A DNA stretch of 5,574 bases. Origin: RGIG5327 sp045612485 (GTDB lineage: Bacteria > Verrucomicrobiota > Lentisphaeria > Victivallales > UBA1829). The position numbers and the translations under genes are program-made. Numbering within the stretch: position 1 is the first letter of the stretch; every line of letters starts with the position of its first letter. The notes beneath the pieces are model-generated. The model was not told the origin of the DNA and ran no database searches. It worked only from the letters and a program-made list of their open reading frames with translations. Below are positions 1-5,278 of the stretch, piece by piece. The stretch spans positions 1-5,574 of the forward strand of contig JAZKZE010000091.1 in NCBI GenBank assembly GCA_045612485.1. The letters are read 5' to 3'.

Positions 1-494
1 CCGCTGGGAGCGTCTTTCTTTTTATTGTGATGAGCTTCAATGATCTCAATATCAAAGTCATCGGAAAGAGTTTTTGTGGTCAATGCGGCAAGATGGAAAA
101 GAAGATTCACTCCCACACTGTAGTTGGTGGTCTGAACGATCCTTGCCCCGTTATCAGCAAGTTTATGCAATTCCGCTTTATCTTCCGCAGTAAGGGCGGT
201 TGTTCCGATCACAATGGCAATACCTGTCGCCGCTGCCTTTTTTGCATTGGCTACCACATCACCGGTACTGAAATCGATCATGGCATCCGCATTGGCAAGA
301 AGTCCATCCAGTTCCGGCACAAGTTTTACCCCCAGTTCCCCGCATCCGGCAACACTTCCGGCATCCATCCCCAGAAATTCCGAGCCGCTCCATTCTGTTG
401 CTCCGGCAAGAACAAGATCTTCCGCTTCGGCAATATTGGCAACAAATCTGCGGCCCATTCTTCCAGCCGCTCCTGTAATAATGATCCTCAACAT
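1..494 (-). CDS. dapB: 4-hydroxy-tetrahydrodipicolinate reductase, 3' end outside window
   Basis: DapB reduces 4-hydroxy-tetrahydrodipicolinate to tetrahydrodipicolinate with NAD(P)H in the cytoplasm, on the path to diaminopimelate and lysine. I translated 164 codons from the ATG at 494; the gene runs off the left edge, so roughly the last 40% is missing compared with the usual 240-275 residues. Visible are the N-terminal Rossmann nucleotide-binding motif GAAGRMGR (residues 8-15), IDFST (73-77), IGTT (96-99), NYSVGVN (124-130), and the active-site block EAHHNKKKDAPS (153-164). H155 and K159 correspond to the catalytic His159 and Lys163 of E. coli DapB. The usual GTTG is GTTA here, a mild change. 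A Shine-Dalgarno AAAGGA (504-509) lies 9 nt before the start. The gene begins 39 nt after the PurF-like stop with no terminator between, so cotranscription is likely (inference). The identification is secure. Confidence 0.96.
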   Translation of the reverse strand, partial: MLRIIITGAAGRMGRRFVANIAEAEDLVLAGATEWSGSEFLGMDAGSVAGCGELGVKLVPELDGLLANADAMIDFSTGDVVANAKKAAATGIAIVIGTTALTAEDKAELHKLADNGARIVQTTNYSVGVNLLFHLAALTTKTLSDDFDIEIIEAHHNKKKDAPS

Positions 495-533
495 CTTTTA
501 TGATCCTTTCTTTTTCTTCTGCAGCAGAACTTT

Positions 534-2048
534 TCAGGACTGCCTGTCTTTTTTCACAGCTTCTTCAGCATTGTTATCTTTTTTTATACTTTCTTTCAAT
601 CTTTCACACATGGGGCAATTTCCGGAAGTGGGATCACATCCGTCATAGCAATAGGTACAGATCTTTTCTTTGGGCAGTCCGATGGCGGCAATAAGTTTAT
701 CCAGAGTCTGATATTTCAATGTGGTCAGACCAAGCTCTTTACGGATGACTTCCACCATGGCATTGTATTGTTCCGTTCCTTCTGTAATATACTTTTTCAG
801 CAATTCCGGATCATCCACAGGATGTCCTTCCAGAAGCTCCACCGCACGGGGGGCGGCAAGGTCAAGAGTAGAACGGGAACGGGAGAAATTCAGAAATTTA
901 CAGGGGAACATGATGGGCGGAGAGGCACTGCGCAAATGAACCGCTTTGGCACCTCTTTCATACAACCTTCTTGCAATATCCTTGAACTGTGTACCCCGGA
1001 CAATGGAATCATCCAGGAACAGCAGTCTTTTGTCACGGATCTGCTCTTCCACAGGGATGAGTTTCATCTTTGCCACAAGATTTCTTGCCGCCTGACTTTG
1101 AGGGGTAAAAGAACGGGGCCAGGTGGGAGTATATTTCACAAGGGCGCGCTGATAAGGTTTGCCGGAAGCATTGGAATATCCGATGGCATGGGCGACCCCG
1201 GAATCAGGTATTCCGCAGATAGAGTCGATATTTTCATAATCGTCCCCTTCGGCGATCCCTTCCCCGTTGCGGTAACGGCTTGTTTCTGTATTGATCCCTT
1301 CAAAGTTGGAGGAGGGATAACCGAAATAAACCCAGAAAAAGGAACAGATCTGATTGATTTCACCGGGTTTCTTCAACTGTTTGATCGCATTCAGACTCAA
1401 CTGAACGATCTCACCGGGACCAAGGTCACGCAAGTATGTAAAATCCAGATTGGGGAAGGCACTTGTTTCCATAGATACCCCCACGGCTCCATCCACATTG
1501 CGTTTGGCAAGGGAAACGGGAGTTCTGCCGAATTTATCCCGGGCGGCAATAATCTTGCCGTCGATCATAATAAGGAGGGAACAGGAGCCTTTGATGGAAT
1601 CCATAGCATACTGGATGCCATCAATAATATCAGCTTTCTGATTGATAAGGGAAGCGATCATTTCCGTGGGATTGAGTTCCCCGCCGCTCATCTCGGAAAA
1701 GAAGATCCCGGTCTTGTAGGATTCTTCTGCAAGCTCTTTGATATTTTCGATTTTACCAACGGTCACAATGGCGTATGTTCCCAAACGGGAGGAGACCAGA
1801 AGCGGCTGATCCTCAAAATCACTTATGATACCAATGGCACACTTGCCCTTCCATTCCGAAAGAACGGAATCGAATTTTGTCTTGAACTGGGAATTGGTTA
1901 TATCGTGGATACGCCGCTTTAATGTGCCATCCTCCGTCTGCACAGCCATCCCGCCACGGCGGGTTCCCAGGTGTGAATGATAATCGGTTCCATAAAAAAC
2001 TTCTGTTACGCAGTCTGATGCTGCAACAACTCCAAAAAATCCGCCCAT
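534..2048 (-). CDS. PurF-like amidophosphoribosyltransferase with degenerate glutaminase domain
   Basis: This 504-residue protein has the two-domain layout of PurF, which makes 5-phosphoribosylamine from PRPP and glutamine at the first step of purine synthesis. The C-terminal phosphoribosyltransferase domain looks intact: IPDSGVAHAIGY (280-291) and the PRPP loop LFLDDSIVRGTQ (343-354). Cys235, Cys383, Cys464 and Cys467 sit where B. subtilis PurF has its four [4Fe-4S] ligands. The N-terminal Ntn-glutaminase domain, however, starts MGGFFG rather than (M)CGIxG, so the nucleophilic Cys is absent. Other glutamine-site landmarks (HRGQ, GHxRY, HNG, SDSE) are also replaced. It may use ammonia, or ammonia from a partner, or may be a regulatory paralogue; I cannot decide from sequence. 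I recall similar MGGFFG proteins in Bacteroidota and Clostridia annotated as PurF. The start is supported by GGGA upstream; the 14 in-frame codons before it contain no Cys. The gene follows a long leader and precedes dapB. Confidence 0.88.
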   Translation of the reverse strand: MGGFFGVVAASDCVTEVFYGTDYHSHLGTRRGGMAVQTEDGTLKRRIHDITNSQFKTKFDSVLSEWKGKCAIGIISDFEDQPLLVSSRLGTYAIVTVGKIENIKELAEESYKTGIFFSEMSGGELNPTEMIASLINQKADIIDGIQYAMDSIKGSCSLLIMIDGKIIAARDKFGRTPVSLAKRNVDGAVGVSMETSAFPNLDFTYLRDLGPGEIVQLSLNAIKQLKKPGEINQICSFFWVYFGYPSSNFEGINTETSRYRNGEGIAEGDDYENIDSICGIPDSGVAHAIGYSNASGKPYQRALVKYTPTWPRSFTPQSQAARNLVAKMKLIPVEEQIRDKRLLFLDDSIVRGTQFKDIARRLYERGAKAVHLRSASPPIMFPCKFLNFSRSRSTLDLAAPRAVELLEGHPVDDPELLKKYITEGTEQYNAMVEVIRKELGLTTLKYQTLDKLIAAIGLPKEKICTYCYDGCDPTSGNCPMCERLKESIKKDNNAEEAVKKDRQS

Positions 2049-2078
2049 AATACTTTCCCGGCTAATAAATTGATTTCT

Positions 2079-2193
2079 TGTAAGGGGATCTTAAAGGCCT
2101 GCCAGACAAATGAAATCTACAGGGACAATGCAATAAAAGAACCGTTTGCCATTACCACTTTCCGCAGTAACAGCCTCAAACACTCCCCTTACA
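2079..2193 (-). ncRNA. candidate structured 5' leader of the PurF-like gene
   Basis: On the minus strand, TGTAAGGGGA (2193 to 2184) is the exact reverse complement of TCCCCTTACA (2088 to 2079). Just inside it, TTTGAGGC (2180 to 2173) pairs with GCCTTTAA (2098 to 2091) with one U-U mismatch and one G-U pair. Together they form about 17 base pairs, interrupted by a GTG/GA internal loop, closing a domain of about 75 nt. Inside, AATGgCAA can pair with TTGCATT with one bulged G. The structure ends 30 nt before the PurF-like start codon and is not followed by a U-run, so it is neither a terminator nor an obvious ribosome-site blocker. I do not recognise the purine, ZTP or PRPP riboswitch consensus. 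A cis-regulatory role is inference. Confidence 0.4.
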
Positions 2194-2276
2194 GGGCAAT
2201 GTCCATGACTTTTCAGATTTCCGGGGACTTTTAAAATCACCTCTTATAATATAATAATGAAAATTTCTAATGCTAT

Positions 2277-2305
2277 AAAATACCACACATTCCATATTTT
2301 TTCAA
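2277..2305 (-). promoter_or_regulatory. candidate promoter B for the PurF-like gene
   Basis: TTGAAA (2305-2300) is separated by 17 bp from TATTTT (2282-2277). The -35 matches four of six consensus bases, as does the -10, and the spacing is ideal. It would give a leader of about 220 nt. It competes with the extended -10 candidate further upstream (2333-2363); only one may be real. Confidence 0.35.
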
Positions 2306-2332
2306 GAGGCAGGGATTTTTTTCTTTGTAAAT

Positions 2333-2363
2333 ATTATAACAAAGCTCCCGGACAACGGTACAA
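2333..2363 (-). promoter_or_regulatory. candidate promoter A, extended -10, for the PurF-like gene
   Basis: The minus strand carries TGTTATAAT at 2341-2333, a perfect -10 hexamer with the TGn extension that compensates for a weak -35. The best -35 is TTGTAC (2363-2358) at a long 19-bp spacing. It lies directly after the rplQ terminator, the expected place for a new transcription unit, and would give a leader of about 275 nt. Confidence 0.45.
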
Positions 2364-2390
2364 AAAAAGGACGGTCAAATGACCGTCCTT
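2362..2390 (-). terminator. intrinsic terminator of the ribosomal/rpoA cluster
   Basis: Reading the minus strand, AAGGACGGTC pairs perfectly with GACCGTCCTT around a 4-nt ATTT loop (arms 2381-2390 and 2367-2376), and the 3' arm runs into a tract of seven T (2368-2362). A 10-bp GC-containing stem plus T-tract, starting 22 nt past the rplQ stop codon, is a textbook Rho-independent terminator. The plus-strand direction has no comparable T-run. Confidence 0.93.
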
Positions 2391-2412
2391 CAAAAAACTC
2401 AGAAGAACCTTA

Positions 2413-2883
2413 TCAGGCCTTTGCTTCTTCCACTTTGGCTTCAGCTTCAACAACGGCTTCAGCAGCAGGAGCAGCAGCTTTTTTGGAAGCGGGCTTGCCA
2501 CCTTCCACCAGCTTGATGATGCAGGCGGGAGCAGCATCGCCAACGCGGACACCCAGACGGATGATGCGGGTGTAACCGCCGTTGCGTTCAGCATAACGGA
2601 CAGCCAGATCATCAAACAGTTTGGCAACCACAGCCTTCTTGGACTGCAGTTTATCGGAAGGAGTATTGTCCTTCACGCGGGCAACAGCAAGTCTGCGGGC
2701 ATGGGGAGTACCTTTTTTGGCATAGGTGATAAGACGGTCCACAACTTTGCGGACTTCTTTAGCACGATTTACAGTTGTACGGACTTCTTCATGCTCGATA
2801 ATGGAGCAAGCAAGGTTCACAAGCAGAGCCTTTCTGTGACCACAGTTACGGCCCAGTTTGGAGATATTTCTCAGATGACGCAT
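2413..2883 (-). CDS. rplQ: 50S ribosomal protein L17
   Basis: L17 is a large-subunit protein that binds 23S rRNA near the exit-tunnel side. The start MRHLRNISKLGR (residues 1-12), HRKALLVNLA (16-25), the VRTT segment followed by AKEVRKVVDRLITYAKKG, and the closing strand GDAAPACIIKLVE are all characteristic of the family. The conserved core ends near residue 130; the remaining residues to 156 form an Ala/Glu/Lys-rich, low-complexity and probably disordered tail, making the protein longer than typical 115-130-residue L17. It starts 3 nt after the rpoA stop, with GGAGG inside the last rpoA codons at 8-nt spacing, so its translation is probably coupled to rpoA. It is the last gene of the cluster, followed by the terminator at 2362-2390. 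Confidence 0.97.
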   Translation of the reverse strand: MRHLRNISKLGRNCGHRKALLVNLACSIIEHEEVRTTVNRAKEVRKVVDRLITYAKKGTPHARRLAVARVKDNTPSDKLQSKKAVVAKLFDDLAVRYAERNGGYTRIIRLGVRVGDAAPACIIKLVEGGKPASKKAAAPAAEAVVEAEAKVEEAKA

Positions 2884-2886
2884 AAA

Positions 2887-3915
2887 TTATGCCTCCTCTT
2901 TCTTGACGGCTTTTGCACGGTCAGCTTCAGCCGTAATGGCATTGGAGAGTTCTTCGCTGAAGGTCATACCCAGCGAAAGATTGTTCTCGGAAAGTTTTTC
3001 TTTGATTTCTTCGAGAGATTTTTTCCCGAAGTTGCGGAATTTCAGCATACGGGACTCGGACTTCATGCAAAGTTCGCCCAGCAGCTTGATATTGGCATTG
3101 TTCAAGCAGTTCATCGCACGGACGGAGAGTTCAAGGATCTCCACATCCTGGATCAGCACAGAATAAAGCTTGAGATCTGTTCCGGAAAGTTTGCCTTTGG
3201 GGCCGTTCATATCCATCTGGTCGCCCAGGAAGGGACGGAGATGGTCTTTCAGGATAACAGCAGCTTTTTCCAATGCATCCTTGGGTGCAATACGTCCGTC
3301 AGTTTCCACTTCGAGGAACAGAGAATCCATTTCGGTTTCTTCCCCCACACGGGCAGCACCGACGCGGTAGCTGACATGAACAACGGGACTGAAAAGACTG
3401 TCCACCGGGATCGTTCCTTCGGGATGATCCGGGCGTTTGTTCTTTTCTGCAGGACGCCAGCCGCGGCCTCTGGAAACCTCGATCTCAGCACGGAAATTGA
3501 TATCTTTGTCCAGATGACAGATCACATGATCGGGATTCAGTACTTCGACTGTTCCATCAGTGATGATATCTCCGGCGGTAACGGGACCCGCCACACTCTT
3601 CTTGATTTCGAAGGTTTTGGGCTGATCTGTGTTATGAAGATTGAATTTCACGCCTTTCAGATTAAGGACGATCTCAGTGATATCCTCCACCACGTCAGGC
3701 ATGGTGGTGAATTCATGGGAAATACCGTCGATACGGACAGCAGAGATCGCAGAGCCTTCCAATGAGGAAAGAAGTACCCGGCGCAAAGCGTTTCCGATAG
3801 TATCTCCAAATCCACTCTGGAACGGTGCGGCAGTAAATTTCGCATAAGTAAGTGTAGAGGTGCTCTCCTCCATCACAAGCGATTCCGGCATGGGAAATGC
3901 AGGTACGGCAGCCAT
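2887..3915 (-). CDS. rpoA: DNA-directed RNA polymerase subunit alpha
   Basis: The alpha subunit dimerises to seed RNA polymerase assembly; its C-terminal domain contacts UP-element DNA and activators. At 342 residues it has normal length. The N-terminal domain signature spans residues 31-54 (GFGDTIGNALRRVLLSS within it). The C-terminal domain is complete: ELSVRAMNCLNNANI (262-276) and RNFGKKSLEEIK (294-305). Arg266, Asn269, Gly297, Lys299 and Ser300 align, one residue offset, with the E. coli DNA-contacting residues Arg265, Asn268, Gly296, Lys298 and Ser299, so A-tract/UP recognition should be possible. The C-terminus is charged (AKAVKKEEA). The start is fixed by a perfect GGAGGA (3924-3929) 8 nt upstream. 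It follows rpsK after an 89-bp gap that contains a hairpin, with no rpsD between, and its last codons carry the rplQ ribosome binding site. Confidence 0.98.
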   Translation of the reverse strand: MAAVPAFPMPESLVMEESTSTLTYAKFTAAPFQSGFGDTIGNALRRVLLSSLEGSAISAVRIDGISHEFTTMPDVVEDITEIVLNLKGVKFNLHNTDQPKTFEIKKSVAGPVTAGDIITDGTVEVLNPDHVICHLDKDINFRAEIEVSRGRGWRPAEKNKRPDHPEGTIPVDSLFSPVVHVSYRVGAARVGEETEMDSLFLEVETDGRIAPKDALEKAAVILKDHLRPFLGDQMDMNGPKGKLSGTDLKLYSVLIQDVEILELSVRAMNCLNNANIKLLGELCMKSESRMLKFRNFGKKSLEEIKEKLSENNLSLGMTFSEELSNAITAEADRAKAVKKEEA

Positions 3916-3965
3916 GTTTTTAATCCTCCAGTAAAGTTGTTGTCAATTTTTAAGTGTAAAATCAC

Positions 3966-3990
3966 GCCGGTATCACTAAAGAATACCGGC
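3966..3990 (-). repeat. hairpin in the rpsK-rpoA intergenic gap
   Basis: GCCGGTAT and ATACCGGC (arms 3966-3973 and 3983-3990) form a perfect 8-bp stem with a 9-nt loop, in the 89-bp gap between rpsK and rpoA. On the minus strand it is followed by GTGATTTTACAC, not a real U-run, so it is not a strong terminator. Partial attenuation, RNA processing, mRNA stabilisation or protein binding are possible; the sequence does not choose between them. Confidence 0.6.
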
Positions 3991-4004
3991 ACCTCAGAGG
4001 AAGA

Positions 4005-4445
4005 TCAGACACGGCGTCTTTTGGGAGGACGGCAACCGTTATGGGGAACGGGTGTGATGTCCTTGATCGCGTTGATCTCAATACCGGTGGAGGCAATCCC
4101 TCTCACGGCGGATTCGCGGCCTGCTCCGGGTCCGTTTACACGCACTTCCACTTCCTTCATTCCCAGTGCTTCCGCTTTCTTGGCGGCATCAGCTGCAACC
4201 ACCTGGGCGGCATAAGCAGTACTCTTTCTGGAACCTTTGAACCCGTTCTTACCGCTGGTGGACCAGCAGAGTACGTTTCCGTGAAGGTCTGTAAAAGTCA
4301 CTTTTGTATTGTTGAAAGTAGCAAGGATGAATGCGATTCCGGAGGGGACGTGACGACCGCCTTTTTTACGTTTTTCTGCAGCAGCAGGAGCAGCAGTTTC
4401 GGCTGCGGGAGCTGCAACAGCTTGTTCTTTGATTTCTTCAGCCAT
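4005..4445 (-). CDS. rpsK: 30S ribosomal protein S11
   Basis: S11 sits on the small-subunit platform near the E-site mRNA path. The core is unmistakable: TFNNTKVTFTDLHGNVLCWS, then GFKGSRKSTAYAAQ, GPGAGRESAVRGIASTG, and the terminal DITPVPHNGCRPPKRRRV. The protein has 146 residues against about 129 in most bacteria. The excess is an N-terminal Ala/Pro/Glu-rich segment (about residues 1-27) ending in a basic EKRKKGG stretch. The ATG at 4445 has AAAGG 12 nt upstream, a somewhat long spacing; translation from a later start would remove the extension, but I see no better start. The gene lies 45 nt after rpsM. A 16-nt stretch coding for the Ala/Pro segment recurs in the 3' end of rpsM. Confidence 0.97.
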   Translation of the reverse strand: MAEEIKEQAVAAPAAETAAPAAAEKRKKGGRHVPSGIAFILATFNNTKVTFTDLHGNVLCWSTSGKNGFKGSRKSTAYAAQVVAADAAKKAEALGMKEVEVRVNGPGAGRESAVRGIASTGIEINAIKDITPVPHNGCRPPKRRRV

Positions 4446-4520
4446 GTTTATTCAAAGCCTTTTTATTATTCTCGTTATGCTGCTGTAAGATTATTTCTTG
4501 CCTGCGGCTGCGGGAGCTGC
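4400..4520 (-). repeat. 16-bp direct repeat in rpsK 5' end and rpsM 3' end
   Basis: The plus-strand sequence CGGCTGCGGGAGCTGC occurs at 4400-4415 (inside the S11 N-terminal extension) and again, exactly and in the same orientation, at 4505-4520 (inside the S13 C-terminal tail), 105 bp apart. Both copies are read in the same codon register, as Ala-Ala-Pro-Ala-Ala. The span given covers both copies and the DNA between. Confidence 0.75.
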
Positions 4521-4919
4521 GGCACTGCTCTTTTCGATCTTACGCTGTGTTTTATCGCGGATAGCACCCACGGTGACCTTCTTGCCTTTTCTTGTACGGG
4601 CATTGGTACGGGTACGCTGACCGTGGCAGGGAAGCCCTTTACGGTGACGGGTGCCGCGATAACTGTTGATGGACTGCAGACGACGGATATCCTGGGCAAG
4701 CTGACGTCTCAGGTCACCTTCCACCACGAAGTCGTTCTGGAGCATGGTTGTGATTGCGGCAATATTTTCGTCCGTAAGCTGGCTGGCTTTGATGTTGGGA
4801 TCGATATTTGCACGTTTGACGATTTCTGCTGCAACAGCAGGACCGATTCCATAGATGTACCGGAGCGCAAATTCAATGCGCTTGTTCGCCGGGATGTCAA
4901 CTCCAATGATTCTGGGCAT
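4491..4919 (-). CDS. rpsM: 30S ribosomal protein S13
   Basis: S13 lies in the head of the small subunit and contacts the P-site tRNA and the large subunit. Diagnostic segments are MPRIIGVDIP at the start, the helix-hairpin-helix region ALRYIYGIGPAVAAEI (residues 18-33), and the basic block RGTRHRKGLPCHGQRTRTNARTRKG, where the common GLPVRGQ is GLPCHGQ. The protein has 142 residues, about 20 more than usual; the extra part is a C-terminal Lys-rich then Ala/Pro-rich tail (SSAAAPAAAGKK at the end). A strong AAGGAG ribosome binding site overlaps the rpmJ stop codon, with an 11-nt gap between genes, so translation is probably coupled to rpmJ. rpsK follows after 45 nt. Confidence 0.97.
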   Translation of the reverse strand: MPRIIGVDIPANKRIEFALRYIYGIGPAVAAEIVKRANIDPNIKASQLTDENIAAITTMLQNDFVVEGDLRRQLAQDIRRLQSINSYRGTRHRKGLPCHGQRTRTNARTRKGKKVTVGAIRDKTQRKIEKSSAAAPAAAGKK

Positions 4920-4930
4920 TTGCGGTCTCC

Positions 4931-5047
4931 TTAACCTTGTTTCTGTTTGTGGCGCGGATTCCGTGCGCAGATCACGCGGATCGAGCCTTTACGTTTGATT
5001 ATCTGGCAGTGTTCACACCTGCGTTTGATTGACGCTCTTACTTTCAT
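4931..5047 (-). CDS. rpmJ: 50S ribosomal protein L36
   Basis: I translated this 38-residue gene directly. It begins MKVRASIKRRCEHCQIIKRK, continues with RVICARNPRHKQKQG and stops at TAA. Cys11, Cys14, Cys27 and His33 form the CxxC...C...H zinc site of the classical zinc-binding (C+) form of L36, a tiny protein buried in the large subunit near 23S rRNA. The length is the standard 37-38 residues. A GAGG element (5056-5059) precedes the ATG by 8 nt. It is the first gene of the cluster: upstream lie a leader and promoter rather than infA or secY, which commonly precede it in other bacteria. Its stop codon overlaps the rpsM ribosome binding site. Confidence 0.97.
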   Translation of the reverse strand: MKVRASIKRRCEHCQIIKRKGSIRVICARNPRHKQKQG

Positions 5048-5094
5048 AAGTTTCGCCTCGATTTTCGTTTTTTTTGTTCCGTTTTAAAGCCTTA

Positions 5095-5173
5095 TGTCCC
5101 TGCGCTACCGGGGACAACCTGATCTGCACGCTTGGAATGGGATCCGGACGCGAATCTAAGGATCTAACATGCA
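5095..5173 (-). ncRNA. candidate structured 5' leader of the rpmJ operon
   Basis: Between the predicted promoter and rpmJ, the minus-strand RNA can form a two-step stem, UGCAUG (5173-5168) with CGUGCA (5130-5125, one G-U) enclosing GAUCC (5164-5160) with GGAUC (5145-5141). A second hairpin follows: UGUCCC/GGGACA (arms 5111-5116 and 5095-5100) with a 10-nt loop. Neither is followed by a T-run, so attenuation by intrinsic termination is not supported. Leaders of ribosomal-protein operons often bind one of their own products; whether this one does is inference, and I do not recognise a known leader family. Confidence 0.35.
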
Positions 5174-5182
5174 AGTCCTATT

Positions 5183-5210
5183 AATATAATGCAGTTTCTG
5201 TTTTTTACAA
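5183..5210 (-). promoter_or_regulatory. candidate sigma-70 promoter of the rpmJ-rplQ cluster
   Basis: TTGTAA (5210-5205) and TATATT (5188-5183) are separated by 16 bp. Each is a fair match to consensus, and A-tracts continue directly upstream where an UP element would lie. Predicted initiation is near 5176, giving a leader of about 130 nt. No competing gene start lies between this site and rpmJ. Confidence 0.55.
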
Positions 5211-5268
5211 CTTTTTTTAAAATTTTTTTTAACTTTTTTTATTTTTTTACCATTTTTTCTTTTTTTTT
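5201..5268 (-). promoter_or_regulatory. phased A-tracts upstream of the ribosomal promoter
   Basis: On the plus strand, T-runs of 6 to 9 bases start at 5201, 5212, 5223, 5234, 5242, 5253 and 5260; the first four are exactly 11 bp apart. Read on the minus strand these are A-tracts overlapping and preceding the -35. A-tracts repeating near the helical period are known to bend DNA, and A/T-rich DNA upstream of -35 binds the alpha C-terminal domain. A curved UP-like element driving the ribosomal cluster is the inferred role. Confidence 0.6.
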
Positions 5269-5278
5269 CTCAGATTTT

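Noticed and set aside
27..503. Plus-strand open frame of 158 codons at the left end
   Set aside because: It is antisense to dapB, whose minus-strand translation has all the expected active-site motifs.
521..533. Short palindrome between the PurF-like gene and dapB as a terminator
   Set aside because: The arms are about 6 bp with almost no loop, and A/G-rich sequence rather than a T-run follows on the minus strand.
768..1922. Long plus-strand open frame (384 codons) opposite the PurF-like gene
   Set aside because: It is entirely antisense to a gene with clear family motifs, has no convincing ribosome site, and its translation resembles no protein family. It is a codon-bias shadow.
2010..2012. 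Cys13 of the PurF-like protein as the true nucleophile after propeptide removal
   Set aside because: Some PurF proteins expose Cys by cleaving a propeptide, but Cys13 is followed by VTEVFYG rather than GIxG, and MGGFFGVV already aligns with the usual post-cleavage start.
2701..3765. Plus-strand open frame of 354 codons opposite rplQ and rpoA
   Set aside because: It spans the boundary of two certain ribosomal/RNA polymerase genes on the other strand, and its product is not recognisable.
3916..3953. TTGACA with TTAAAA 17 bp later as an internal promoter for rpoA
   Set aside because: The -10 would overlap the stretch between the ribosome binding site and the start codon, so transcription would begin within rpoA and lose its ribosome site.
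4041..4934. Plus-strand open frame of 297 codons opposite rpsK and rpsM
   Set aside because: It crosses two certain ribosomal genes and their intergenic gap; composition alone explains the lack of stops.
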